Of a stretch of 64,000 bases of DNA, positions 1-8,794 are shown piece by piece. The notes under the pieces were generated by a model that worked only from the letters and a program-made list of their open reading frames with translations, was not told where the DNA came from and made no database searches. Made by a program: the position numbers and the translations under genes. Source of the DNA: Aquibium microcysteis (GTDB lineage Bacteria; Pseudomonadota; Alphaproteobacteria; Rhizobiales; Rhizobiaceae); assembly GCF_014495845.1 (NCBI RefSeq), contig NZ_CP061080.1:3585001-3649000 (forward strand). The letters are read 5' to 3'. Position 1 is the first letter of the stretch. Each line of letters begins with the position of its first letter.

Positions 1-63
1 ATGGCGAAAACGGAATACTTGCGCATCAGCGGGAAGCCTCGCATCCTGTTCGTGCGGCCGTAA
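1..63 (+). CDS. Short open frame at window edge, probably the 3' end of a truncated gene
   Basis: The frame is open from the first base to a TAA at 61-63 and encodes 20 residues ending FVRP. It happens to begin with ATG at base 1, so it could be a tiny ORF, but no ribosome binding site can be seen because the window starts there. I read it as the tail of a gene that begins outside the window. The tail is too short to recognise. The following 180 bases up to the SET gene hold no convincing gene. Confidence 0.35.
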   Translation: MAKTEYLRISGKPRILFVRP

Positions 64-245
64 CCATCGAGACGGCGGGTGTAGCACTAGCCAAATCCCG
101 ATGCCACCCTTGCGCTGTTTGCGACGGGCGATGGCGGTTTGCGACGTCACCCCCGCGACATCGGGGACGACCGCCGAATCCACCTTGAAAACGCCACGGG
201 GTTGGAGAATGGCTTGGCGGCAATCGAGACCATGGAGCAAGGTCG

Positions 246-641
246 ATGCTGTTGGTGAATACCTTCGTCGGAGCCAGCGCGATCGAGGGCGTCGGCGTCT
301 TCGCCGCCGACCCGATCCCAAAGGGGACCCTGATCTGGCGGCTGGAGCCTGACTTCGACCGCCTGATCCCGGTCGAGAAATACGAGAACGCCGAGCCGCG
401 GCTGAAGGAATTCCTGGACCGCTACGCCTACCCGAGCCCCGACAGGCCCGGCTTCATCGTCTACGAAGTCGACAACGGCCGCTTCATGAACCATTCGGAC
501 GACCCCAACACCGATTTTTCCGACGCCGGTGGCGCGACGACCATCCGCGACATCGCGGCCGGTGAGGAGCTTACCTGCAACTACGCCGACTTCTACCCGC
601 AGTTCGAGCTGATGCCCACCGCGGAGGCGGCCAGACGCTGA
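246..641 (+). CDS. SET domain-containing protein (putative lysine methyltransferase)
   Basis: 131 residues, essentially a stand-alone SET domain. The two diagnostic SET motifs are present: the S-adenosylmethionine/knot-forming NHS at residues 82-84 (context RFMNHSDDPNT) and the C-terminal GEELTCNYADF at 106-116, which carries the catalytic-type tyrosine. An N-terminal IEGVGVFAADPIPKGTLI segment matches the usual start of the fold. There is no pre-SET or post-SET cysteine cluster. ATG 246 has GGAG eight bases upstream. Small bacterial SET proteins are common but their substrates are mostly unknown; methylation of a protein lysine is inferred from the family. The next gene, on the same strand, starts 189 bases downstream. 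Confidence 0.85.
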   Translation: MLLVNTFVGASAIEGVGVFAADPIPKGTLIWRLEPDFDRLIPVEKYENAEPRLKEFLDRYAYPSPDRPGFIVYEVDNGRFMNHSDDPNTDFSDAGGATTIRDIAAGEELTCNYADFYPQFELMPTAEAARR

Positions 642-830
642 TCCGGTCCGCCGGTCGGACCATGCGCTCAGACCATCGGCGGCGCGGCCGAATTGCCTGT
701 GAATCGCGTCCGGGACGGGGCGCGATTTACGGCCGCGGATGTTATCCACCGATCCGGTCGAACCGCCTGGCATGGCGGAATCGAGCGAAAGGGACGTTGC
801 GATGACCGCGCGGACGGTCAGGGAAACGGA

Positions 831-2351
831 ATGAAGATCGCGATCGACATGGGGCTGGACGGCGCGGGCAAGCCGGCCACGATGGACCTCGAGGAACTGC
901 TGGCGACCCGCCTGCTCGTGCAGGGCAATTCGGGCTCCGGCAAGTCGCATCTCCTGCGGCGCCTGCTCGAACAGAGCGCGCCCTGGGTGCAGCAGTGCAT
1001 CATCGATCCCGAAGGCGATTTCGTCACGCTGGCCGACCGGTTCGGCCACCTCGTGGTCGACGCCACCCGCACCGAGGCCGAACTGACGCGCATCGCTTCC
1101 CGGGTCCGCCAGCACCGCGTCTCGGTGGTCCTCAACCTGGAAGGTCTGGATTCCGAACAGCAGATGCGCGCTGCGGCCGCCTTCCTGGGAGGCATGTTCG
1201 ATGCCGAGCGCGACCACTGGTATCCCGTCCTCGTGGTGGTCGACGAGGCCCAGCTCTTCGCCCCGGCCGCGGCCGGCGAAGTGGCCGACGACGCGCGCAA
1301 GCTCTCGCTCGGCGCCATGACCAACCTGATGTGCCGCGGCCGCAAGCGCGGGCTCGCCGGTGTCATCGCCACGCAGCGGCTGGCCAAGCTCGCCAAGAAC
1401 GTCGCCGCCGAGGCCTCCAACTTCCTGATGGGCCGCACCTTTCTCGACATCGACATGGCGCGCGCGGCCGACCTGCTGGGCATGGACAGGCGCCAGGCCG
1501 AGATGTTCCGCGATCTGGCCCGCGGCCGCTTCGTGGCGCTCGGTCCGGCGGTGTCGCGCCGGCCCCTGCCCATCGAGATCGGCACGGTCGAGACCGCCGC
1601 CCGCTCGACCAGCCCGAAGCTGATGCCGCTGCCCGACACCGCGCCGGAAGCCGCTGCCGACCTGATCTTCACGCCTGGCCCGGAGGAGCTGCGCGCCCCG
1701 CCGCGAAGGCCGGCGCCGCCCCAGCCCACGCCGACCGCCGACATCCTGGCGCAGCTCACCGCCTCGCGGCCGCAGCTTCAGCCGCAGCCGGCGAAGGTTG
1801 AGGAAGCCTTGCCCGAGGTGGATCAGGCCGAGCGCGAGCGGCTGCTCGGCGCGGTGATGCGCGAGATCCTCGAGGATCCCGACGCCGCCTACCGCTCGGA
1901 CGCGGTGCTGTATCAGGATTTCCTCGTGCGCTGCCGCATCCGCCGAATTCCGGGCGAGCCACTCCCGCTGCGCGCCTTCCGCCGCGGTCTGGCAGTCGCG
2001 CGGGCGGGACTCGACGGCGAGCCGGAGGACGGGTCCGCCTGGCAGACGGCGCTCGAACTGTCGAAGTCCCTGCCCGACGACCTCCAGGGCGTGTTCCTGC
2101 TGGTCGCGCGTGCGGCGATCGAGCGAGCGCCCTGTCCGCCCGACGCGGTGATCGCCCGCGCCTACGGCACGCACTCGGCCCGGCGAGCCCGCAAGCTTCT
2201 GAGTTTCTTCGAGGAACGGGGGCTTCTGGTGATGCGGACGGATTTCCACGGCAAGCGGATCGCCGCCTTTCCCGACCTCGACTGCGAGACGCGCGCGGGC
2301 GACCCCGATGCCCCGGATACGGGGGCGGACCTGCCTCACGCGGCGGAATAA
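831..2351 (+). CDS. HerA/DUF87-like ATP-binding protein
   Basis: 506 residues from the ATG at 831. The frame stays open upstream to 693, but that extra stretch is low quality and the sequence at 831 begins a typical fold (MKIAIDMGLDGAGKP). Walker A GNSGSGKS is at residues 32-39 and Walker B VLVVVDEA at 133-140, followed by an ATQRLAKL sensor-like motif, as in HerA/FtsK-like hexameric ATPases of the DUF87 group. A proline-rich linker around residues 285-325 separates the ATPase from a C-terminal helical region that may be a winged helix. Family members pump or translocate DNA or act on chromosome ends; the role here is not determined. It is followed by rpsU. Confidence 0.75.
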   Translation: MKIAIDMGLDGAGKPATMDLEELLATRLLVQGNSGSGKSHLLRRLLEQSAPWVQQCIIDPEGDFVTLADRFGHLVVDATRTEAELTRIASRVRQHRVSVVLNLEGLDSEQQMRAAAAFLGGMFDAERDHWYPVLVVVDEAQLFAPAAAGEVADDARKLSLGAMTNLMCRGRKRGLAGVIATQRLAKLAKNVAAEASNFLMGRTFLDIDMARAADLLGMDRRQAEMFRDLARGRFVALGPAVSRRPLPIEIGTVETAARSTSPKLMPLPDTAPEAAADLIFTPGPEELRAPPRRPAPPQPTPTADILAQLTASRPQLQPQPAKVEEALPEVDQAERERLLGAVMREILEDPDAAYRSDAVLYQDFLVRCRIRRIPGEPLPLRAFRRGLAVARAGLDGEPEDGSAWQTALELSKSLPDDLQGVFLLVARAAIERAPCPPDAVIARAYGTHSARRARKLLSFFEERGLLVMRTDFHGKRIAAFPDLDCETRAGDPDAPDTGADLPHAAE

Positions 2352-2510
2352 AATCGCGCGGGCGCCGGCGGTTTTGGCGATGGACAAACCCGGTTGATTC
2401 TGGTATTTGGCGCCCACTCGCGGCAGAGCGCGCCGCGTGCGGATGCCCCTTTGCCGGGCGCTGCAGCAGATTATCGACCGACAAACCGAACTGGATCGAC
2501 AGGAACACCC

Positions 2511-2744
2511 GTGCAGGTACTCGTCCGCGACAACAACGTAGACCAGGCGCTTCGCGCACTGAAGAAGAAAATGCAGCGCGAGGGCATCTTCCGCGAGATG
2601 AAGATGCGCGGGCACTACGAGAAGCCGTCGGAGAAGCGTGCCCGCGAAAAGGCCGAGGCCGTGCGTCGCGCTCGCAAGCTCGCTCGCAAGCGCGCCCAGC
2701 GCGAAGGCCTCGTCGCTGGCCCGCGCCCGGCGCCGGCACGCTGA
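2511..2744 (+). CDS. rpsU: 30S ribosomal protein S21
   Basis: 77 residues starting at a GTG: (M)[18 protein letters not shown], with the S21 core [28 protein letters not shown] in sequence after it and a strongly basic [12 protein letters not shown] tail, as in alphaproteobacterial S21. AGGA lies six bases before the GTG, and the sequence upstream of the GTG does not resemble S21, so GTG is the start. S21 binds the small subunit near the 3' end of 16S rRNA and helps initiation. A strong hairpin with a T-run follows at 2781-2820, so it is probably transcribed alone. Confidence 0.96.
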   Translation: MQVLVRDNNVDQALRALKKKMQREGIFREMKMRGHYEKPSEKRAREKAEAVRRARKLARKRAQREGLVAGPRPAPAR

Positions 2745-2780
2745 GACCGGTCAAGCTTTCGACTTTTTCGGGCGATACCG

Positions 2781-2820
2781 AAGGTGGCGCGATGCGAATC
2801 GCCGCCACCTTTTCTATTTT
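2781..2820 (+). terminator. Rho-independent terminator of rpsU
   Basis: A nine-base stem AAGGTGGCG (2781-2789) pairs with CGCCACCTT (2803-2811), with a 13-base loop and then TTTCTATTTT. It lies 36 bases after the rpsU stop. Confidence 0.8.
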
Positions 2821-2911
2821 CGGCCGCGGCTTCCCTTCACCGCGGCCGGGTTTCGGGCGACGGGGACACGTTCGCGGCGAGCGGATCGGGAAACAGATCG
2901 AGATGCATGGA

Positions 2912-3754
2912 ATGAAGAGCAACCATCCGGCTTCGCGACGCGCAATCGCGGCAGCCGCGCTGCTGGGCGCAGGTCTCCTCCTGTCGGGGTGCCAGACTTC
3001 GTCCGGACCCGCCGCACAGATCGCGTCGATTGATACCGCGCAGGGCTCGGCCGAGAACATCGCCTCGCTGACCGCCGTCATCGAACGCTCGCCGAGCGAC
3101 CCCAACGCCTACAACGTCCGTGGCTCCGCCTTCGGCAAGGCCGGGCGGTATCCCGAAGCGATCAAGGACTTCGACACGGCAATCCAGCTCAACCCGAACT
3201 TCTACCAGGCCTACGCGAACCGCGCCCTGATCTGGCGCTTCTCCGGCGACAACGCCAAATCGCTGCAGGATTACAACCGGGCACTGCAGCTCAACCCGAG
3301 CTATGACACGGCCTATATCGGCCGCGGCAACCTCTATCGGCTTGCCGGGCGCCCCACCGAAGCCTTCGCCGACTTCGAGCGTGCCATCAAGCTCGATACT
3401 CCGGATCCGCGCGCCTACCACAACCGGGGCCTGCTCTACCAGGCGCAGGGTCAGCACAGCTTCGCGCTGGAGGACTTCTCCACCGCCATCTCCATGGCGC
3501 CCGATGCTGCCGAGCCCTATAACGGCCGCGGCGTCTCCTACCTCGCCCTGGGCGACGAGGACAATGCATTCGCCGACTTCAACACCGCCATCAAGCTCGA
3601 TGAATCCAATGCCGAGGGCTGGGCCAACCAGGCGCTCGTCTACGAGAAGCGCGGCGACAAGGCGCGCGCGCGGCGCTCCTACGAGCAGTCGCTGAGGCTC
3701 GATCCCAACTACGCGCCGGCCATCTCCGGGCTCGACCGCACGCGCAGCGGCTGA
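2912..3754 (+). CDS. Tetratricopeptide repeat lipoprotein
   Basis: 280 residues from ATG 2912 (ATG 2903 is equally possible). The N terminus has two arginines, a hydrophobic stretch AAAALLGAGLLL and a lipobox LSGC with the lipidated cysteine at residue 27, so export and outer- or inner-membrane anchoring are expected. The rest is about six TPR units, roughly residues 55-275, with repeated A-x-x-x-R-G and DF-x-x-A-I-x-L-(N/D)P spacing. It resembles NlpI-type scaffolds, which in E. coli organise peptidoglycan hydrolases and proteases; that function is not proven here. The gene begins just after the rpsU terminator. Confidence 0.85.
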   Translation: MKSNHPASRRAIAAAALLGAGLLLSGCQTSSGPAAQIASIDTAQGSAENIASLTAVIERSPSDPNAYNVRGSAFGKAGRYPEAIKDFDTAIQLNPNFYQAYANRALIWRFSGDNAKSLQDYNRALQLNPSYDTAYIGRGNLYRLAGRPTEAFADFERAIKLDTPDPRAYHNRGLLYQAQGQHSFALEDFSTAISMAPDAAEPYNGRGVSYLALGDEDNAFADFNTAIKLDESNAEGWANQALVYEKRGDKARARRSYEQSLRLDPNYAPAISGLDRTRSG

Positions 3755-3843
3755 GGCCGCGCGGTCTGAGCGATCCCCCAGCTGCGGTCGGAACCTTTGC
3801 GGGGGACGGGGCATTCCCCGGCCACCAGCAGGAGGTTCGACCC

Positions 3844-4320
3844 ATGTTCAAACGCACTCTACTCGTCGCCGGTGTCATCCTGGCGCTGCCACTCTCCGCC
3901 CAGGCGCAGGAAGGCGTCGAACTCGGCGTCCTCGACTGTCTCGTCGAGGGCGGCGCAGGCTTCGTGGTCGGCTCCAGCAAGGATGTGAGCTGCACCTACG
4001 ATCCCGCCGACGAGGCCCAGCCGGTCGAGCAGTATTTCGGCAACATCTCCAAGTTCGGGCTGGACGTCGGCGTCACCGGCGCCTCCGTCATGCAATGGCT
4101 CGTCCTGGCCCCGACCGCCGACGTCTACGAGCCCGGCGCGCTTTCGGGAGACTATGTCGGTGCAAGTGCTCAGGCCACGGCCGGCGTCGGCGTGGGCGCC
4201 AACCTGCTCGTCGGAGGATCAGACCAGAGCTTCACCCTGCAACCGCTGAGCGTCCAGGCGCAGACCGGCCTGAACCTCGCTGTCGGCGTGAGCCGTTTCG
4301 AGCTCCGCTCCGCGCAGTAA
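3844..4320 (+). CDS. DUF992 domain-containing secreted protein
   Basis: 158 residues with a cleavable signal peptide (hydrophobic VAGVILALPLS, likely cut after AQA at residue 21). The mature part has the DUF992 pattern: an N-terminal GVLDCLV strand with a cysteine, a second cysteine at CTYDP, a small-residue-rich middle (GASAQATAGVGVGANLLVGG) and a C-terminal GVSRFEL. DUF992 proteins are small periplasmic or outer-membrane beta proteins restricted mainly to Rhizobiales; the function is unknown. GGAGG precedes the ATG at 3844 at good spacing (AGGAGGTTCGACCC). Confidence 0.88.
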   Translation: MFKRTLLVAGVILALPLSAQAQEGVELGVLDCLVEGGAGFVVGSSKDVSCTYDPADEAQPVEQYFGNISKFGLDVGVTGASVMQWLVLAPTADVYEPGALSGDYVGASAQATAGVGVGANLLVGGSDQSFTLQPLSVQAQTGLNLAVGVSRFELRSAQ

Positions 4321-4352
4321 TACTACTGGCCTTTACCTTCGACCTTCGCGCC

Positions 4353-4517
4353 GCCCCTCATCCGCCTGCCGGCACCTTCTCCCCGTAACACGGGGAGAAG
4401 AACGCCGTCACCGACGGCTTCGCCAGTCGCAAAGGTCGTCTACCTGGTGCCGATGTCGCGGCCGTGACCCCTTCTCCCCGCTTGCGGGGAGAAGGTGCCG
4501 GCAGGCGGATGAGGGGC
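4353..4517. repeat. Palindromic intergenic repeat, about 165 bp, rhizobial type
   Basis: The left arm (4353-4384) begins GCCCCTCATCCGCC and the right arm (4480-4517) ends GGCGGATGAGGGGC; they are inverse complements over about 30 bases. Each arm also contains its own hairpin: CTTCTCCCCG/CGGGGAGAAG at 4376-4400 and again at 4471-4494. The middle (4401-4470) is not symmetrical. This is the architecture of mosaic palindromic elements of rhizobial intergenic regions. No second copy of this exact type is in the window, but the 154-bp elements at 40645 and 62118 have the same design. Confidence 0.8.
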
Positions 4518-4591
4518 AGCGCCGAGGGTCAATCGAAAAGACCGCTGGTATAACGGGCGGCGCGTCAGGTCTTGCCGGACCTGGAAAGCGA

Positions 4592-4623
4592 AAACGCCGC
4601 CCCGGTCGTCCGGCGCGGCGTTT
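4592..4623 (-). terminator. Terminator downstream of pntB
   Basis: AAACGCCGC (4592-4600) pairs with GCGGCGTTT (4615-4623). On the minus strand the hairpin is followed by TTTTCG, 27 bases beyond the pntB stop, which suits termination of the pnt operon. Confidence 0.7.
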
Positions 4624-4650
4624 CCATCGGGTGGGAGGCAGGCGGTCGGC

Positions 4651-6051
4651 CTAGTGGTCCATCGCCTTGACGATCTCCTCGGTCATCTTCTTGGCGTCGC
4701 CCAGCAGCATCATCGTGCCGTCCTTGTAGAACAGCGTGTTGTCGATACCGGCGTAGCCCGAGCCGAGCGACCGCTTGACGAAGAGGCAGGTGCGCGCCTT
4801 GTCGACGTCGAGGATCGGCATGCCGTAGATCGGCGAGGACTTGTCGTCGCGAGCCGACGGGTTGGTCACGTCGTTGGCGCCGATGACATAGGCGACGTCG
4901 GCCTGCGCAAACTCCGAATTGATGTCTTCGAGTTCGAAGACCTCGTCATAGGGAACGTTGGCCTCGGCGAGCAGCACGTTCATGTGGCCAGGCATACGGC
5001 CGGCGACCGGATGAATCGCGTACTTCACCTCGACGCCGTTGGCCTTGAGCTTGTCGGCGAGTTCCCGCAGTGCATGCTGCGCCTGCGCCACCGCCATGCC
5101 GTAGCCGGGCACGATGATCACCTTCTGCGCATTCATCATCAGGTAGGCGGCATCGTCGGCCGCTCCCGTCTTGACCGTGCGCTGGATCCCGTCGTCGCTG
5201 CCGGCCGCCGTGGTCTCGCCGCCGAAGCCGCCGAGGATGACCGAAATGAAGGAGCGGTTCATGCCCTTGCACATGATGTAGGACAGGATCGCGCCAGACG
5301 AGCCGACCAGCGCGCCGGTGATGATGAGCGCCAGGTTGCCGAGCGTGAAGCCCAGCGCCGCAGCGGCCCAGCCGGAATAGGAGTTGAGCATCGACACGAC
5401 GACCGGCATGTCGGCACCGCCGATCGGGATGATCAGCAGCACGCCCAGCACCAGCGAGGCGATGACGATCAGCCAGAACACGGCGTAGCTCTCGGTCATG
5501 ACCAGCATGACGATCAGCACGACCAGCGCCAGCCCGAGTGCCGCGTTGATCAGGTGGCGTCCGGCGATCATGATCGGCTTGCCCGACATGCGCCCGTCGA
5601 GCTTCAGGAAGGCGATCACCGAACCCGTGAAAGTGATCGCGCCGATCGCGACGCCGAGGCTCATCTCCACCAGCGCCTGCGCATGAATGTCGCCGATCGT
5701 GCCGATGCCGAAGCTCTCGGGTGCGTACATCGCGGCGGCGGCGACCATGACGGCGGCGAGGCCGACCAGCGAGTGGAAGGCTGCGACCAGCTGCGGCATC
5801 GACGTCATGGCGATGCGACGGGCCGTGACGGCGCCGATGCCGCCGCCGATGGCAAGGCCGATCACGATCAGCGCGAAACCGCCCATCGAGGGCTTCGCGA
5901 GCGCCAGCGTGGTGACGATGGCGATACCCATGCCGACCATGCCGTAAAGGTTGCCCTGGCGGCTGGTCGTCGGGTGCGACAGGCCCCGCAGCGCCATGAT
6001 GAACAGCACGCCGGAGACGAGGTAGAGGAAGGAGGCGAAGTCGGCGTTCAC
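4651..6051 (-). CDS. pntB: NAD(P) transhydrogenase subunit beta
   Basis: 466 residues. Residues 1-265 are about nine transmembrane helices (domain II), and the rest is the NADP(H)-binding domain III, with the nucleotide-binding GYGMAVAQAQH segment followed by the family's GRMPGHMNVLLAEA and VIGANDVTNP motifs. With PntAA and PntAB it forms the proton-pumping inner-membrane transhydrogenase that makes NADPH from NADH using the proton gradient. It is the last gene of the operon: its start lies one base after the pntAB stop codon region (6051 against 6053), so translation is probably coupled. Confidence 0.97.
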   Translation of the reverse strand: MNADFASFLYLVSGVLFIMALRGLSHPTTSRQGNLYGMVGMGIAIVTTLALAKPSMGGFALIVIGLAIGGGIGAVTARRIAMTSMPQLVAAFHSLVGLAAVMVAAAAMYAPESFGIGTIGDIHAQALVEMSLGVAIGAITFTGSVIAFLKLDGRMSGKPIMIAGRHLINAALGLALVVLIVMLVMTESYAVFWLIVIASLVLGVLLIIPIGGADMPVVVSMLNSYSGWAAAALGFTLGNLALIITGALVGSSGAILSYIMCKGMNRSFISVILGGFGGETTAAGSDDGIQRTVKTGAADDAAYLMMNAQKVIIVPGYGMAVAQAQHALRELADKLKANGVEVKYAIHPVAGRMPGHMNVLLAEANVPYDEVFELEDINSEFAQADVAYVIGANDVTNPSARDDKSSPIYGMPILDVDKARTCLFVKRSLGSGYAGIDNTLFYKDGTMMLLGDAKKMTEEIVKAMDH

Positions 6052-6052
6052 G

Positions 6053-6472
6053 TCACTTCTCCTTCTTCTTGTACATGGCCAGCATGCGCTGGGTGACGAG
6101 GAAGCCGCCGAAGATGTTGACCGCGGCCAGCACCAGCGCCACGAAGCCGAAGCCCGTGGCCAGCCCCGAGGCCGAGATGCCGACGGCCAGCAGCGCGCCG
6201 ACGACGATGACGGACGAGATCGCGTTGGTGACGGCCATCAGCGGCGTGTGCAGAGCCGGCGTGACGGACCAGACCACGTAATAGCCGACGAAAATCGCAA
6301 GCACGAAGATCGCGAAGCGGAAGACGAAGGGATCGACCGCCCCGCCGGAAACCGCGTGCGCGGCCATGCCGGCGGCGTCCGCGGCGTCCTGCACCTGGTC
6401 CAGCGCCAGCCGCGCCGCGGCCGATGCCTGGTCGAGCTGGTCGAGCGCCTGTTCGAGAGCCGTCTTTTCCAT
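6053..6472 (-). CDS. pntAB: NAD(P) transhydrogenase subunit alpha part 2 (membrane part)
   Basis: 139 residues from the ATG at 6472, with an in-frame TTG directly before it. An Ala-rich amphipathic N terminus (residues 1-50) is followed by three or four transmembrane helices, the membrane segment that is fused to the NAD domain in enterobacterial PntA but separate in alphaproteobacteria. The ATG shares one base with the TGA of pntAA, a classic coupled arrangement. It anchors the soluble PntAA to the PntB membrane domain. Confidence 0.95.
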   Translation of the reverse strand: MEKTALEQALDQLDQASAAARLALDQVQDAADAAGMAAHAVSGGAVDPFVFRFAIFVLAIFVGYYVVWSVTPALHTPLMAVTNAISSVIVVGALLAVGISASGLATGFGFVALVLAAVNIFGGFLVTQRMLAMYKKKEK

Positions 6473-7743
6473 CAAACCCCTCCCTCGGACTTGCCCTTGG
6501 GCTCGGCACGCCGGGCCGGAGCCTTCTTCTTCGGAGCGGCACCAGCGGCAGCGGCCGTCATATCCGGGTCAGGAGCGGCCTCGTCCAGTTCTTCCGGCGC
6601 GGCCGGCCCGACCGGGACGGAGGCGAAATTCGGATGCACGATGGCGCCGTCCCGTGTGAGCATCGTCGCCTTGACGAGTTCGTCGTCGGCCTTGATCGAA
6701 AGCGAACCGGTTGCCTTGTCGACGAGGGTCTCCAGAAAGGCCTGCAGGTTGCGCGCATAGAGCAGCGAGGCCGATGCTGCAACCCGGCCCGCCACGTTCA
6801 GATGGCCGAGGATCTTCACGTCGTTGGCGGTGGTCACCACTTCGCCCGCGACCGCCCCCTCGACGTTGCCGCCGCGTTCCACGGCAAGATCGACGATCAC
6901 CGATCCCGGCCGCATCGACCGCACCATGTCGGCAGAGACCAGCCGCGGCGCCGGACGCCCGGGGATCAGCGCGGTGGTGATGACGATGTCCTGCTTGGCG
7001 ATGTGCTCCGCGACGAGGGCGGCCTGCGCCTTCTTCTCGTCGTCGGTCAGTTCGCGCGCGTAGCCGCCGCTGCCCGACGCATCCTTGAGCGCCTCGGTCA
7101 TGATGAACTTGGCGCCCAGCGAGGCGACCTGCTCGCCCGCGGCAGCGCGCACGTCGGTCGCAGTGACGACCGCGCCCATGCGCCGCGCGGTGGCGATCGC
7201 CTGCAGCCCTGCGACGCCCGCGCCCATGACGAAGACCTTGGCCGCCGGAACGGTGCCGGCCGCCGTCATCATCATCGGCAGCGCGCGGTCATAGGCTGCG
7301 GCAGCGTCGATGACGGCCTGGTAGCCGGCGAGGTTCGCCTGGCTCGACAGGACGTCCATGACCTGGGCGCGCGTGATGCGCGGCATGAATTCCATCGCGA
7401 AGGCGGTGACGCCCGCCCGAGCCATGGCGGCCACGGAACCTTCGTTGCCATAGGGATCCATCGTGGCGATGACCGCGGCGCCGGACTTGTAGCCCTTCAG
7501 CTCCGCATCGCCGGGACGGCGCACGCGCAGCACGATGTCGGCCCGCGCCACGTCGCCCGCCGTGCCGATGCCGGCACCGACCTTTGCATAGTCCTCGTCG
7601 GCGATCCGCGAGGCGTGTCCGGCGCCCGCCTCGACGATCACGTCGAGGCCCAGGGCCTTCATGCGCTTTACCGTATCGGGGGAAGCCGCGACGCGCGGTT
7701 CCCCCTGCCCTGCTTCGTTTGGTACGAAAACTGTCTGACCCAC
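6472..7743 (-). CDS. pntAA: NAD(P) transhydrogenase subunit alpha part 1 (NAD-binding)
   Basis: 423 residues starting at GTG 7743, giving (M)[20 protein letters not shown], the normal start of the family; GGAGAGGAG lies about six bases upstream. The frame stays open further upstream but that stretch is arginine-rich noise. The Rossmann fingerprint [10 protein letters not shown] sits in the middle and the alanine dehydrogenase-like fold covers residues 1-370. The Ala/Pro/Lys-rich C-terminal tail ([14 protein letters not shown]) is typical of the two-piece alpha subunit. It hands hydride from NADH to NADP+ bound in PntB. Confidence 0.96.
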   Translation of the reverse strand: MGQTVFVPNEAGQGEPRVAASPDTVKRMKALGLDVIVEAGAGHASRIADEDYAKVGAGIGTAGDVARADIVLRVRRPGDAELKGYKSGAAVIATMDPYGNEGSVAAMARAGVTAFAMEFMPRITRAQVMDVLSSQANLAGYQAVIDAAAAYDRALPMMMTAAGTVPAAKVFVMGAGVAGLQAIATARRMGAVVTATDVRAAAGEQVASLGAKFIMTEALKDASGSGGYARELTDDEKKAQAALVAEHIAKQDIVITTALIPGRPAPRLVSADMVRSMRPGSVIVDLAVERGGNVEGAVAGEVVTTANDVKILGHLNVAGRVAASASLLYARNLQAFLETLVDKATGSLSIKADDELVKATMLTRDGAIVHPNFASVPVGPAAPEELDEAAPDPDMTAAAAGAAPKKKAPARRAEPKGKSEGGV

Positions 7744-7802
7744 CGCCTGCTCCTCTCCGGTTGGACCCACGCCTTTCCTCCCGGACGGGAGGACCGACCG
7801 GC

Positions 7803-8030
7803 TCAGCGCGCCAGGTAGGAGGCAGCGGCGACGAGCAGGACGAAGAGGATGGTCGACGAAATGAAGCCGCCGCCGGCGAAGAAGCCGAAAGCCATGGCCA
7901 CGAGCAGGGCGACGCACAGGATGGTCCCGTACTTGGCCATCGCGATGAACATCGAATACGTCTTCTCGTGCTCCGAATAGTCCATCTCGGCGCCCATTTC
8001 GACCGGCCCGGTCGGCGTGTTGTCAGCCAT
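7803..8030 (-). CDS. aa3-type cytochrome c oxidase subunit IV
   Basis: 75 residues: a hydrophilic N terminus ending in MDYSEHEKTYSMF, which is the family hallmark, and then two hydrophobic helices (YGTILCVALLVAMAFGFFAG and the C-terminal FISSTILFVLLVAAASYL). The family is the small bacterial subunit IV of aa3-type oxidase. It sits 59 bases upstream of pntAA, a common rhizobial gene order, and likely leads the transcription unit. ATG 8030 is chosen over an upstream alternative because the homologous part starts at MADN; the ribosome binding site is weak. Confidence 0.88.
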   Translation of the reverse strand: MADNTPTGPVEMGAEMDYSEHEKTYSMFIAMAKYGTILCVALLVAMAFGFFAGGGFISSTILFVLLVAAASYLAR

Positions 8031-8180
8031 CGGATAACCCCGTTGCAAGATCCTCGTGCGCACATATCGAAAAGCCGCGGCGAGGGCAATGGCACGCGAA
8101 GCCGCATCCCGGCCGCCCCTTCAGCAAGGCTGTCCGATCTGATAGGTTCGACGGTGACGGAGCGCTGCCGAGGATCGCCG

Positions 8181-8759
8181 ATGTCGCAATCAAAGCAGAC
8201 GAAGATGACCGTCGAGGAGTTCTTCGACTGGCAGCAGCGCCAGGACAGGAACTACGAACTCGTCGACGGCGTGCCGGTTCTCACCGTCAAGGCAATGACG
8301 GGCGCGAGCCGGCGGCACGACCGCGTAACCGTGAATGCCCTTGCGACACTGCACGCCGCCTTGCGCGGCAAGCCATGCAGCGCCACGACCGACGATCAAT
8401 CGGTGGTCACCGACCGCGGCACGCGCCGACCCGACATCACCGTCGACTGCGGAAGGGCCGACGACCGGTCCATGTCGACGGCCGATCCGCGCGTCGTCGT
8501 CGAGGTCCTGTCGCCGTCGACCATGCGCTACGATCGCTTCCAGAAGCTCGAGGAGTACAAGCGTCACCCGGCGATCAGGGTGATCCTGCTCGTCGATTCA
8601 GAGGCGCCGCAGGTGACGGTCTGGCGACGCGTCGACGGCGAATGGACCTATGGGGAGTTGACGGGGCTCGACGCTGTCATCGACCTGCCCGAGATCGACG
8701 CGGCGCTGCCGCTGTCGGAACTCTACGCGGACCTGACCTTCGAAGCCTCATCGGGCTGA
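8181..8759 (+). CDS. Uma2 family (DUF820) nuclease-fold protein
   Basis: 192 residues. It has the Uma2 layout: an N-terminal MTVEEFFDWQ...YELVDG, then RRPDITVDCG and VVVEVLSPST, which carry the acidic and Lys/Glu positions of the PD-(D/E)XK restriction-endonuclease-like fold, then KLEEYKRHPAIRVILLVD. GAGGA lies upstream of ATG 8181. The family is very common in cyanobacteria and scattered elsewhere; the biological role is unsettled. It stands alone between two minus-strand operons, consistent with a mobile accessory gene. Confidence 0.85.
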   Translation: MSQSKQTKMTVEEFFDWQQRQDRNYELVDGVPVLTVKAMTGASRRHDRVTVNALATLHAALRGKPCSATTDDQSVVTDRGTRRPDITVDCGRADDRSMSTADPRVVVEVLSPSTMRYDRFQKLEEYKRHPAIRVILLVDSEAPQVTVWRRVDGEWTYGELTGLDAVIDLPEIDAALPLSELYADLTFEASSG

Positions 8760-8794
8760 AGGGCGGGGCGTCCCGTCGGCCGCACGTCATGCCC

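Larger units (their letters stand above)
4321..4650. other. Gene-free stretch between the DUF992 gene and pntB
   Basis: 330 bases without a credible gene. It holds the palindromic repeat at 4353-4517 and the pntB-side terminator at 4592-4623. Both neighbouring genes end here, so it is a convergent 3' region. Confidence 0.8.

Noticed and set aside
147..2615. Very long open frame on the minus strand across the first 2.6 kb
   Set aside because: It is antisense to the SET, ATPase and S21 genes, is arginine- and alanine-rich without any motif, and has no ribosome binding site; GC-rich DNA keeps such frames open.
4353..4517. Possible small RNA or CRISPR-like repeat
   Set aside because: The sequence is a single palindromic element with two hairpins, not regularly spaced repeats with spacers; nothing shows a promoter or a separate RNA.
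4654..6096. 480-residue plus-strand frame opposite pntB
   Set aside because: It mirrors the transmembrane codons of pntB (His/Arg/Asp composition) and has no recognised domain.
8181..8759. Uma2 protein as part of a toxin-antitoxin or defence island
   Set aside because: It has no partner gene, the flanking genes are housekeeping or transport, and family function is not settled.
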